Source: Bacteroidales bacterium
GTDB lineage: Bacteria > Bacteroidota > Bacteroidia > Bacteroidales > Muribaculaceae
Assembly (NCBI GenBank): GCA_014800105.1
Contig: JAAVGQ010000002.1
Coordinates: 3,778 to 8,851, forward strand
Direction of reading: 5' to 3'
DNA: 5,074 nt
Shown: piece by piece, positions 1 through 4,845 of the stretch
Position numbering within the stretch: position 1 is the first letter of the stretch
Layout: each line of letters opens with the position of its first letter
Program-made: the position numbers and the translations under genes
Notes under the pieces: model-generated
The model's input: only the letters and a program-made list of their open reading frames with translations
Told to the model about the DNA's origin: nothing
Databases searched by the model: none

Positions 1-37
1 CGTTAATTATATGTGTATGTGTGTAGTGTCTTGTCTA

Positions 38-361
38 TTATTCTTGGAAAGCGATTCTTACATCCGCGGGACGGAAACGAACTCTTGCTTGTTGAGAACC
101 GCCGGTCTTTGAGTAAGGAAGTGTTCCTGCTGCCATCATATTGTTGATAGTGCTGAGGCTAACATTGTATCTGCTGATTATATCCGATTTTGTCCACAAT
201 GTTTCTTCCGGCTCGATAACTCCTAAGCCTGTGAGTACCTCATATAAATCTCGACTCGCAGCTTTAACCTGATCGCGGATTTCTATTTTAATCTGTTCGC
301 GCATCTCATCCATCAATCTACGCATCTCGCCAAAAACGATTCTTTTATCAACGTCTTTCAT
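38..361 (-). CDS. Small helix-turn-helix protein, excisionase-like
   Basis: This 107-residue protein has two parts. Residues 1-45 are charged and helical (RRLMDEMREQIKIEIRDQ), probably a coiled coil or dimerisation segment. Residues 55-100 look like the winged helix-turn-helix of the MerR/excisionase type: the helix-turn-helix is in WTKSDIISRYNVSLSTINNM, followed by a turn with GTLPYSKTG and a basic beta strand RVRF. Such proteins bend DNA or regulate excision next to integrases of Bacteroidales elements, where small Xis-like proteins work with the integrase. The ATG overlaps the stop of the preceding gene as ATGA, so translation is probably coupled. No enzymatic motif is present. It could instead be a plain transcriptional regulator of the element. 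The fold is fairly clear; the precise role is inferred from the neighbours. Confidence 0.8.
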   Translation of the reverse strand: MKDVDKRIVFGEMRRLMDEMREQIKIEIRDQVKAASRDLYEVLTGLGVIEPEETLWTKSDIISRYNVSLSTINNMMAAGTLPYSKTGGSQQARVRFRPADVRIAFQE

Positions 362-723
362 AAGCGAGGCATTATGGGGAGTTTTGAGATTCGGTTGATG
401 ATTTTGTCATAGGCTATAGGACTCCATGAGAGTTGGTTGTTCCGGATAGCATTGACTATTGAGTCGAGGAAATACATAGTATCTCTTCCTTCTTTTCTCC
501 ATTTCAGCCCAATCTTTTTTCGGATGCGCTGAAGATGACGGGGAGAAACAAGGAGAATTGATGCTGCTTCATCCTTTGTAACTTTGGGATTCTGAGGTAA
601 GGGGTAGGGTTTCTCCTTAACCTGTTGGGGTTGCTCCTTCTTAGAGATGTATTCCATGATGCGGACCATACCTTCGCGCATCTCGGAAACCTCATTAAGG
701 ATCTGTTCAATATTAAGTTCCAT
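358..723 (-). CDS. Small helix-turn-helix protein, excisionase-like, first of a coupled pair
   Basis: This 121-residue protein starts at an ATG and is the promoter-proximal gene of a two-gene operon, overlapping the next gene by 4 bp. Residues 1-30 form a probable amphipathic helix (MELNIEQILNEVSEMREGM). Residues 31-46 are a proline-rich linker. Residues 47-90 resemble a helix-turn-helix of the excisionase type (VTKDEAASILLVSPRHLQRI, then a basic wing with KWRKEGRD and an aromatic MYF). The C-terminal tail (residues 95-121) has no recognisable motif. It shares its plan with the downstream protein (helical N-terminus, linker, helix-turn-helix, wing), so the two may be distant paralogues or partners. 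Its position behind a tyrosine recombinase suggests control of excision or of the element's promoters; this is inference. No clear ribosome binding site precedes the ATG, which is usual in Bacteroidetes. Confidence 0.78.
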   Translation of the reverse strand: MELNIEQILNEVSEMREGMVRIMEYISKKEQPQQVKEKPYPLPQNPKVTKDEAASILLVSPRHLQRIRKKIGLKWRKEGRDTMYFLDSIVNAIRNNQLSWSPIAYDKIINRISKLPIMPRL

Positions 724-827
724 ACTTACGGGATTTAGTGGGTTGTTTAATTTGACCGCAAGTTAGCACCGTTCTGCTCCCCCAGACTGATACATGTAAT
801 ATTACGTAACACGAGAAACTCGGAAAT

Positions 828-862
828 TTAAGATAATTTTAACATGTCAAAATTTATCTTAA
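828..862. promoter_or_regulatory. 35 bp near-perfect dyad, candidate operator or recombination-factor site
   Basis: The 9 bp arms TTAAGATAA (828-836) and TTATCTTAA (854-862) are exact reverse complements. The AT-rich DNA between them is itself nearly palindromic around ACATGT, with one base inserted and one mismatch. It lies between the end of the integrase gene and the start of the helix-turn-helix pair, upstream of the latter. It has no T-run on either side and is very AT-rich, so a dimeric DNA-binding protein site is more likely than a terminator. One of the two helix-turn-helix proteins is the natural candidate to bind it (inference). A shorter 10 bp palindrome, GTAATATTAC, lies close by at 796-805. 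Confidence 0.45.
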
Positions 863-881
863 CACATGCCGGGATATAGCA

Positions 882-912
882 AGTGCCGTCCGAGTCATTC
901 CCGAACGGCACT
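882..912 (-). terminator. Hairpin just downstream of the integrase gene, possible weak terminator
   Basis: AGTGCCGT (882-889) and ACGGCACT (905-912) form a perfect 8 bp GC-rich stem with a 15-base loop, 24 bp past the integrase stop codon. The minus strand shows no T-run after the stem, so it is not a standard intrinsic terminator. It may protect the mRNA 3' end or be a protein-binding dyad instead. Confidence 0.35.
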
Positions 913-936
913 CACTTGTGCGGATGGAATGTCTAA

Positions 937-2154
937 TTAAAAGTCGAGCGCTCCCAAATTGCGGGAGAGTTCATCCATATCTTTACTAATCTTAGTATTG
1001 GTGATACGGGCGTAGATCTGAGTCGTTTGGATATTGGTATGTCCGAGCATCTTTGAAACTGACTCAATGGGGACACCTTTACCGAGGGTCATTGTTGTGG
1101 CAAAGGTATGACGGGCGAGATGGAATGTGAGATTCTTCTCGATACCACAGATTTCGGCTATCTCCTTCAGATAGCAATTGAGCTTCTGATTGGTAATGAT
1201 AGGAAGCAACTGGCCGTCCATGAACTGGCCCTCATACTTCTTTAGTATCTTGATAGCTGGAGGTAGTAAGGGGACGGTTACCTTAGTGTTTGTTTTCTGA
1301 CGGTGGGTGACTATCCACAATCTGCCGTCAAACATCTTTTGGATATTGTCAACTCGCAGGTTGCGGAGGTCTATATATGCCAATCCTGTGAAACAGGCAA
1401 AGATGAACACGTCTCTAACTTGTTCAAGACGCTTTGACCCGAAGGTCTTTGACATCATCTTGGTCAGGTCTTCCTCGGATAGAAAGCCCCGGTCAACACG
1501 TTCAATAGAGATTTTATATCCATTGAAGGGATCCACACCAATAAGACCGGCGCGAATAGCCTTGTTGATTACTTGTTTGAAAAACTTCATGCACTTGTAG
1601 GTGGTATTCTGAGAATACTTATACTCGGTGCGGAGGAAGAATTCAAGGTCGGTGATGAAGGGGAGTTTAATCTCACGCAGGGGAATATCCGTGATATTAT
1701 ACTTTTTCTTCATGAACTCAACGACTCTACGGTACATTCGCTCGTACTTCTTATAGGTAGGGTCTGCTTTGCTCAAACCAACGAGCTTCTTGGTATCTTC
1801 AAGATGCTGCTCATAGAGTTTGAGGAGCGATTCCTCACGTTGGGTTACACCCATGTAGGCATTGCGTACCATTTCGGCTGTCACGTAGCCATGACGACGT
1901 TGGATGTCGTAGTAATGGTCTTTCAAAATGACCTGAATATCTTCAAGTCTGTTGTTGAGTTGCTGGACCTTTTGAGTGCGTCCAACACCTCTTCCGATTT
2001 TGCTATCCCAAAGTTTAGGATCAATGGTGAGCTTTGAATTGAGTTGTTCCATTTCTCCGTCAACAGTAATACGGATCATAATGGCGGAAGTACCATCTTT
2101 ATTGACGTGATTACCGCGGAGATAGAACAGAACCTTAAATGTGTTCTTTTTCAT
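937..2154 (-). CDS. Tyrosine recombinase (site-specific integrase), Bacteroidales conjugative-transposon type
   Basis: This enzyme cuts and rejoins DNA at attachment sites through a covalent 3'-phosphotyrosine. From the ATG at 2154 it has 405 residues, a usual length for the family. Residues 1-85 form the arm-binding domain (KVLFYLRGNHVNKDG, IMIRITVDGE). Residues 105-205 form the SAM-like core-binding domain (CMKFFKQVINKAIRAGL). Residues 220-395 are catalytic: Lys287 (HRQKTNTK), His345 and Arg348 (HLARHTF), His372 (MLGHTNIQTT) and the nucleophile Tyr381 (QIYARI). The first catalytic arginine, normally in a TGLR motif, is Ala259 here (CFTGLAYIDL). Bacteroides integrases such as IntDOT of CTnDOT are also known to lack it. 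The frame stays open upstream to a GTG at 2271, adding 39 residues (SDIRPPIADICP...), but family similarity begins at MKKNTFKVLF, so I chose the ATG. A weak -7-like TATCCTTTC (2201-2209) lies upstream, next to TCGTTA hexamers. Confidence 0.95.
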   Translation of the reverse strand: MKKNTFKVLFYLRGNHVNKDGTSAIMIRITVDGEMEQLNSKLTIDPKLWDSKIGRGVGRTQKVQQLNNRLEDIQVILKDHYYDIQRRHGYVTAEMVRNAYMGVTQREESLLKLYEQHLEDTKKLVGLSKADPTYKKYERMYRRVVEFMKKKYNITDIPLREIKLPFITDLEFFLRTEYKYSQNTTYKCMKFFKQVINKAIRAGLIGVDPFNGYKISIERVDRGFLSEEDLTKMMSKTFGSKRLEQVRDVFIFACFTGLAYIDLRNLRVDNIQKMFDGRLWIVTHRQKTNTKVTVPLLPPAIKILKKYEGQFMDGQLLPIITNQKLNCYLKEIAEICGIEKNLTFHLARHTFATTMTLGKGVPIESVSKMLGHTNIQTTQIYARITNTKISKDMDELSRNLGALDF

Positions 2155-2174
2155 TTTCTCTGGATTTAGTGTTA

Positions 2175-2518
2175 TCGTTAACCGCGATTTCCCGTCGGTT
2201 GAAAGGATAACGAGTTTAACATTTAGTTTGATTGGACAGATGTCGGCAATCGGCGGACGAATGTCGGACACCTGTCAGGTAGCAGAGAAAAAGCCCGAGA
2301 AGAATAGATGAGAATCGTTAGCGATGCAACGAACAAAAAAGTAATGAAAGGTCAGCCTAACCCAATATTTATAAGGGGTAAAAATGACCGATTTTTGACC
2401 ATGTTTTGTCCGAGTTTTGTCTTTGCAACTCGTTAGCCATCAGGAATTTATATTGCTATTCGTTACAAATCGTTACATTTTTTGTCCTGTCAGATTTTGT
2501 GTAACGAGTTGGTAACGA
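2175..2518. repeat. Cluster of TCGTTA repeats, candidate integrase arm-type binding sites
   Basis: The hexamer TCGTTA occurs eight times in 344 bp. Plus-strand copies are at 2175, 2315, 2430, 2460 and 2470; minus-strand copies (TAACGA) are at 2208-2213, 2502-2507 and 2513-2518. Two pairs are phased by about one helical turn and face each other: TCGTTAC at 2460-2466 and 2470-2476, and GTAACGA at 2501-2507 and 2512-2518. A longer CAACTCGTTA recurs at 2426-2435 and inverted at 2502-2511. I found only one other copy in the window (4160-4165). Short repeats of this kind between a tyrosine integrase gene and its target gene are what arm-type sites look like in lambda- and CTnDOT-type attachment regions. 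The two copies at 2175 and 2208 sit just upstream of the chosen integrase start and could also give autoregulation. The rest of 2272-2582 holds no gene that I can support. Confidence 0.6.
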
Positions 2519-2582
2519 AAGGCTGTCTGTCGCGGTCTTTTTTCGGTCCGATGTCGGTCCTGAGTCGACATTTTTAGGCACT

Positions 2583-2617
2583 AAAAAACCGCAGAACTAA
2601 TTGATAGTCTGCGGTTT
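2583..2617 (-). terminator. Intrinsic terminator downstream of ssrA
   Basis: AAACCGCAGAACT (2586-2598) pairs with AGTCTGCGGTTT (2606-2617), a 12 bp stem with one bulged A. On the minus strand the stem runs straight into TTTTTT (2588-2583). It lies about 47 nt past the mature tmRNA 3' end and should end the ssrA primary transcript. If the element's crossover is within the ssrA 3' end, this terminator is supplied by the element; otherwise it is native to ssrA and the junction is further left. Confidence 0.85.
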
Positions 2618-2664
2618 GTCTTAATTTTGTCTTGCGTGGTCCGGAACTTGTCCGACCCGCCAAG

Positions 2665-3060
2665 TGGAGTTGGGGGGATTTGAACCCCCGTCCAAACGTG
2701 GAATTGATGAGTTTTCTACATGCTTATTCCCGAGTTGGTTTTCGAGCCGTGGCAGGAACGGGACCTCCAACCATGGCCTTAGCTTCTAAAATTTCGGGCA
2801 AACCTCGAAGCTCGGCTTTCCCTATACCCGATTTAGCTGCACCGCCTTATCGAGGAGTCTCGGGTCCAGGACTCTCGGGCGATGTCTCGTCCGCGTAACT
2901 GTTACGCGGATAAAGCTGATCTACTATACTTCAATCAAGCAGCGAGAGCGTAGTTGTTTTCGCCATTTGAAATTTTGATGTCAGAGATTTAAGAGCTTAG
3001 GCATCATTGCTCTGCATGCTTGCTGACCACTTCTACACGCTGTCAAAACCGGTCAACCCC
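2665..3060 (-). ncRNA. ssrA: tmRNA (transfer-messenger RNA)
   Basis: tmRNA rescues ribosomes stalled on broken mRNA: with SmpB it enters as an alanyl-tRNA mimic, then supplies a short reading frame that tags the protein for proteolysis. The 5' end GGGGTTGACCGG (from 3060) pairs through GGGGTTG with CAACTCC at the 3' end, leaving discriminator A at 2665. The T arm reads GGGGG-TTCAAAT-CCCCC. The tag frame is present and a strong internal hairpin (CCGCGTAA/TTACGCGG, 2891-2909) fits the pseudoknot region. Total length is about 396 nt, normal for a one-piece tmRNA. The CCA end is not encoded: the bases after the discriminator read CTT, so CCA must be added by nucleotidyltransferase. The gene has its own promoter and terminator, is divergent from tRNA-Pro, and its 3' end faces an integrase gene, so it is the likely insertion target. 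Confidence 0.96.
2935..2964 (-). other. tmRNA tag-peptide reading frame (GENNYALAA)
   Basis: Reading from GGC at 2964 the frame gives Gly-Glu-Asn-Asn-Tyr-Ala-Leu-Ala-Ala and then TGA (2937-2935). The C-terminal ALAA is the degradation signal read by ClpXP-type proteases. GENNYALAA and GETNYALAA are the tags I recall for Bacteroidales, which supports the taxonomic reading. The resume codon is taken as GGC by analogy with those tags. Confidence 0.92.
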
Positions 3061-3078
3061 ATTCTCTAATGAGGACTG

Positions 3079-3109
3079 CAAATTTACGCATTTTCCGCGA
3101 ATAATGCAA
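3079..3109 (-). promoter_or_regulatory. Promoter of ssrA, Bacteroidetes type
   Basis: On the minus strand, TAAATTTG (3086-3079) matches the Bacteroidetes -7 consensus TAnnTTTG. TTG (3109-3107) lies 20 bp upstream in the -33 position. Transcription would start about a dozen bases before the mature 5' end at 3060, leaving a short leader for RNase P to remove. Confidence 0.75.
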
Positions 3110-3196
3110 TAGTTTATGGAGATTTTTTGGCATAAAAATTTTTCTCCCTGTAAATCAACGTTTTAAAAAATTTTTGTAAAAAAAGTTGCAAAAATA

Positions 3197-3228
3197 TTTG
3201 GTGGTTTCAAAAAAACCTCGTAACTTTG
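3197..3228 (+). promoter_or_regulatory. Promoter of tRNA-Pro, Bacteroidetes type
   Basis: TTTG (3197-3200) and TAACTTTG (3221-3228) match the -33 and -7 elements of Bacteroidetes housekeeping promoters with a 20 bp spacer. The tRNA begins 19 bp after the -7 box. The spacer and upstream DNA are very AT-rich with A and T tracts, which may act like an UP element. Confidence 0.8.
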
Positions 3229-3247
3229 CAGTGCTTTTAAGGCCCAG

Positions 3248-3325
3248 CGGGGTGTAGCTCAGCCCGGTTAGAGTACGCGTCTGGGGGGCGTGTGGTCGCA
3301 AGTTCGAATCTTGTCACCCCGACCA
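3248..3325 (+). tRNA. tRNA-Pro (anticodon GGG)
   Basis: The cloverleaf is complete. The acceptor stem is CGGGGTG/CACCCCG, the D stem GCTC/GAGT, the anticodon stem CGCGT/GCGTG with loop CTGGGGG (anticodon GGG at 3283-3285), the variable loop TGGTC, and the T arm GCAAG-TTCGAAT-CTTGT. Discriminator A (3322) is followed by an encoded CCA (3323-3325), unlike the neighbouring tmRNA. It decodes CCC and CCU proline codons. The C1-G72 pair is typical of bacterial tRNA-Pro. It is expressed from its own promoter and ended by its own terminator. Confidence 0.97.
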
Positions 3326-3344
3326 AGCAAAAGCCTAAAGCAAC

Positions 3345-3384
3345 GAATCGCTGAACCATCCCCGGTTCAGCGATTCTTTTTTTT
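3345..3384 (+). terminator. Strong intrinsic terminator after tRNA-Pro
   Basis: GAATCGCTGAACC (3345-3357) and GGTTCAGCGATTC (3364-3376) form a perfect 13 bp stem with a 6-base loop. Eight T residues follow (3377-3384). It starts 20 bp after the tRNA CCA end, so the tRNA is transcribed alone. Confidence 0.95.
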
Positions 3385-3392
3385 GTGCCCCA

Positions 3393-3532
3393 CCCTATGG
3401 AAAGGCGGATTCCGATCCGCCGCCACGTCTGCGGGGATTGTGTACTCCGGAGTCATGGGCATGAGCCGGAGCGGATGCGGCGAATCAGAATCCACCTTTC
3501 CATAGGGCAGTACATGACCGGGCTTCGTGGCG
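3393..3532. repeat. Long-hairpin repeat unit, copy 1
   Basis: This unit has inverted arms at 3393-3423 and 3477-3507. The 31-base arms start CCCTATGGAAAGG and match with three differences, each a G-U pair if the minus strand is transcribed. The inner part holds CGCCACGTCTGCGGGGATTG, GCATGAGCC and GAGCGGATG. After the right arm come 7 variable bases and the tail TGACCGGGCTTCGTGGCG (3515-3532), then a run of eight C (3533-3540). The whole unit recurs at 3666-3808. It is GC-rich, in contrast to the AT-rich promoters nearby, and encodes nothing I recognise. It could be a REP- or BIME-like repeat, a degenerate miniature transposon, or a structured RNA. The DNA from 3541 to 3600 between the copies shows nothing further. 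Confidence 0.8.
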
Positions 3533-3608
3533 CCCCCCCCACGATGGAGCGCAAGCACCACGATTTTTTGGTATTCGGCCCTATATGCAAATTATGACGC
3601 TGACGCGC

Positions 3609-3632
3609 CACCGTGGCGAGGGCGCCACGGTG
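3609..3632. repeat. Short perfect hairpin between the two repeat units
   Basis: CACCGTGGCG (3609-3618) and CGCCACGGTG (3623-3632) form a perfect 10 bp stem with loop AGGG. Its middle, GGCGAGGGCGCCA (3615-3627), resembles the DNA that follows the tail of copy 2 (GGCGAGGGTGCCA, about 3804-3816). It is therefore probably a fragment of the same repeat family rather than an independent terminator; no T-run follows. Confidence 0.6.
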
Positions 3633-3665
3633 CCCGGTAGCTGTTCGCGAGGCTTTTGTTGCGCA

Positions 3666-3808
3666 GCCTATGGAGAGGCGGATTCCGATCCGCCGCCACG
3701 TCTGCGGGGATTGTGCATCCCTGCGTCATGAGCATGAGCATGAGCCAGAGCGGATGCAGCGGATCGGAATCCGCCTTTCCATAGGGTCTCTGACCGGGCT
3801 TCGCGGCG
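3666..3808. repeat. Long-hairpin repeat unit, copy 2
   Basis: The arms CCTATGGAGAGG... (3667-3693) and its complement ending CCTTTCCATAGG (3759-3785) match over 27 bp with a single G-U difference, giving a very stable hairpin. Relative to copy 1, the palindromic part is 6 bp longer. The extra bases come from a tandem CATGAG run present three times (3727-3744). The variable spacer before the shared tail TGACCGGGCTTCGCGGCG (3791-3808) is 3 bp shorter than in copy 1. The first 45 bases after the ATG at 3670 differ from copy 1 at only one position. I see no target-site duplication around either copy. From 3809 to 3890 there is no gene; only a 12 bp palindrome AACTCATGAGTT (3840-3851) stands out. 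Confidence 0.8.
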
Positions 3809-3890
3809 AGGGTGCCAAGAAGTTCAGTGTTTTTCGCCTAACTCATGAGTTCTGCAACACATCTATCCATTAGTAAGAAGATGATGACAG

Positions 3891-4187
3891 CTATAAAATT
3901 TCAAGCCCAAGAGCCAACTCAATCTTAGAAATGGTTTCAATGGAAAGATTCTCCGTTCCTTTCAATACTTTTGAAACATACTGCTGAGAACAACCCATGC
4001 GCTCAGCCAAGGCTTTCTGCGTTAATCCAAGCTCCTCCATCTTATCAAGCATCATCATAGCGATTCGTTGCGAATATCTAAGCCACACCCTGTTCGCATT
4101 ACGCCACTGAGCCTTCTCCCTCCACTGCGAGGGTTTTCCACTTGAATGAGCATTGAGTTTCGTTATAATCTCTTCCCGTGACCTCAT
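3891..4187 (-). CDS. XRE-family helix-turn-helix protein, probable antitoxin
   Basis: This 98-residue protein ends in a Cro/C1-type helix-turn-helix (HTH_3) at about residues 43-98: LTQKALAERMG is the second helix, CSQQYVSKVLKG the recognition helix, and LSIETISKIELALG the closing helix. The basic, tryptophan-bearing N-terminal part (residues 1-42, WREKAQWRNANRVWLRYSQR) has no named motif and could contact the toxin. In type II systems the antitoxin neutralises the toxin and, by binding the promoter, represses the operon. The gene begins 14 bp after the stop of the toxin-like gene, which fits the toxin-first order of higBA. Its ATG at 4187 is set by a strong AAGGAG. The 4160-4165 TCGTTA inside this gene is probably chance. 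An alternative is a plain regulator of the upstream gene. Confidence 0.85.
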   Translation of the reverse strand: MRSREEIITKLNAHSSGKPSQWREKAQWRNANRVWLRYSQRIAMMMLDKMEELGLTQKALAERMGCSQQYVSKVLKGTENLSIETISKIELALGLEIL

Positions 4188-4193
4188 TTCTGT

Positions 4194-4199
4194 CTCCTT
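4194..4199 (-). promoter_or_regulatory. Shine-Dalgarno site of the antitoxin gene
   Basis: AAGGAG (4199-4194 on the minus strand) lies 6 bases before the ATG at 4187, in the 14 bp gap behind the toxin stop. It fixes the antitoxin start. A full Shine-Dalgarno is uncommon in Bacteroidetes, and the toxin gene has none. Stronger translation of the second gene would keep antitoxin in excess (inference). Confidence 0.7.
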
Positions 4200-4201
4200 T
4201 T

Positions 4202-4753
4202 TTATCTAACCTCTTTAAGATAATCATTAAATGAATCCATATCCACGATATCATTATCAAGCAGAAAGTTTCTAACTTTTTCCATCCGAGCTAACTCAAC
4301 TAATGTATGTTCACGTTCCTGCATGGTTCGAGTCAGTTTTATAGCACCTCCCGTGATTATATAGATGCCGGGGTCTAACTTGATGGCATAAATGCGTAAC
4401 CATGAAGCGTGGCGATGAGTATTTCGAAGGCGTGCCTTCTCTTTTCCAAGAAGCATCTCCGAAATTCTTTCATTCTCCAATGGTCTGAATATCTCGTCTA
4501 AATTAGCATCAGGGGAAATATCCATTATCAGACACTGTAGCCTATCGCTATCCTCTATCGTATCGTAGATAGCTTGATTAACGTCTGTTATTTTGAAATA
4601 TGAAGCCAGGTCATGCATATTTTGTTTAAAAAAAGAACGCAACCAAGTGACGTCGTTCCATTGGTCAAGTATAGTGTCAAGAACATTGTCAAGGCAGTTG
4701 TCATATCGAACTGCCCAGAGATTTCCATTTTCTGTTATGATATCAAACTTCAT
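4202..4753 (-). CDS. RelE/HigB-like toxin candidate with long N-terminal region
   Basis: From the ATG at 4753 the protein has 183 residues. An in-frame TTG at 4759 would add two, but is less likely. The C-terminal half (about residues 88-170) resembles the RelE/HigB (phage Gp49-like) toxin fold: a strand with WLRIYAIKL, a hairpin GIYIITGGAIKLT, then a helix EREHTLVELARMEKVRNFL, recalling the lllhgF-KKT...EI..A..R pattern of that family. Such toxins cut mRNA in the ribosome. Basic residues KEKARLRNTHRH (residues 104-115) could bind RNA. The N-terminal half (residues 1-85, FDIITENGNLWAVRYD...) is not seen in the usual 90-120 residue toxins and I do not recognise it. There is no signal peptide or membrane segment. 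The downstream XRE gene supports a toxin-antitoxin pair. The fold assignment is from pattern memory and is moderately sure; activity is inferred. Confidence 0.65.
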   Translation of the reverse strand: MKFDIITENGNLWAVRYDNCLDNVLDTILDQWNDVTWLRSFFKQNMHDLASYFKITDVNQAIYDTIEDSDRLQCLIMDISPDANLDEIFRPLENERISEMLLGKEKARLRNTHRHASWLRIYAIKLDPGIYIITGGAIKLTRTMQEREHTLVELARMEKVRNFLLDNDIVDMDSFNDYLKEVR

Positions 4754-4814
4754 TTGCAAGTATTAATTTATGTTTCAACTACGTTGTGAGCTAAAATATC
4801 TGTCAATTACGATG

Positions 4815-4845
4815 CAAAGATACTAATTATTTTTAATAAATACAA
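4815..4845 (-). promoter_or_regulatory. Promoter of the toxin-antitoxin operon, Bacteroidetes type
   Basis: On the minus strand, TATCTTTG (4822-4815) matches TAnnTTTG exactly. TTGT (4845-4842) lies 19 bp upstream as the -33 element. Transcription should start near 4809, leaving a leader of about 55 nt before the ATG at 4753. The spacer is almost pure A and T. Autorepression by the XRE protein would be expected here, but I see no clear palindromic operator. Confidence 0.75.

Larger units (their letters stand above)
1..2665. mobile_element. One end of an integrative element inserted at the ssrA 3' end (partial)
   Basis: I infer an integrative (possibly conjugative) element that enters the window from the left and ends at the 3' end of the tmRNA gene. 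The order is two small excisionase-like helix-turn-helix genes, a tyrosine recombinase, a gene-free stretch rich in repeated candidate recombinase-binding hexamers, then ssrA. Integrase next to the 3' end of a tRNA or tmRNA gene is a well known arrangement for genomic islands. The far end, cargo genes and any conjugation genes are outside the window, so size and type cannot be stated. The exact right boundary is uncertain: it may lie inside the last bases of ssrA or somewhat further left. No second copy of the ssrA 3' end was seen in the window. Confidence 0.6.

Noticed and set aside
504..710. 68-codon frame on the minus strand
   Set aside because: It lies within the 121-residue helix-turn-helix gene in another frame and has no motif of its own.
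1307..2037. Two open frames on the plus strand (1307-1600 and 1573-2037)
   Set aside because: Both lie opposite the integrase coding sequence and show no recognisable domain.
2155..2271. N-terminal extension of the integrase from a GTG at 2271
   Set aside because: The added 39 residues precede the point where family similarity begins and include repeated hexamers likely to be binding sites; the ATG at 2154 gives the usual length.
2632..2898. Open frame of 88 codons on the plus strand
   Set aside because: It is antisense to the tmRNA and its codons simply reflect tmRNA structure; ssrA explains the sequence fully.
3301..3325. tRNA-Pro 3' end as the integration site
   Set aside because: The gene is followed by its own intact terminator, no second copy of its 3' end was seen, and the integrase is on the ssrA side.
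3290..3561. Short frames on both strands over tRNA-Pro, its terminator and repeat copy 1 (3290-3505 plus, 3367-3561 minus)
   Set aside because: They run through a tRNA, a terminator and a palindrome and lack any start signal.
3393..3808. CRISPR array
   Set aside because: Only two long units about 270 bp apart, much longer than CRISPR repeats, with no spacers and no cas genes.
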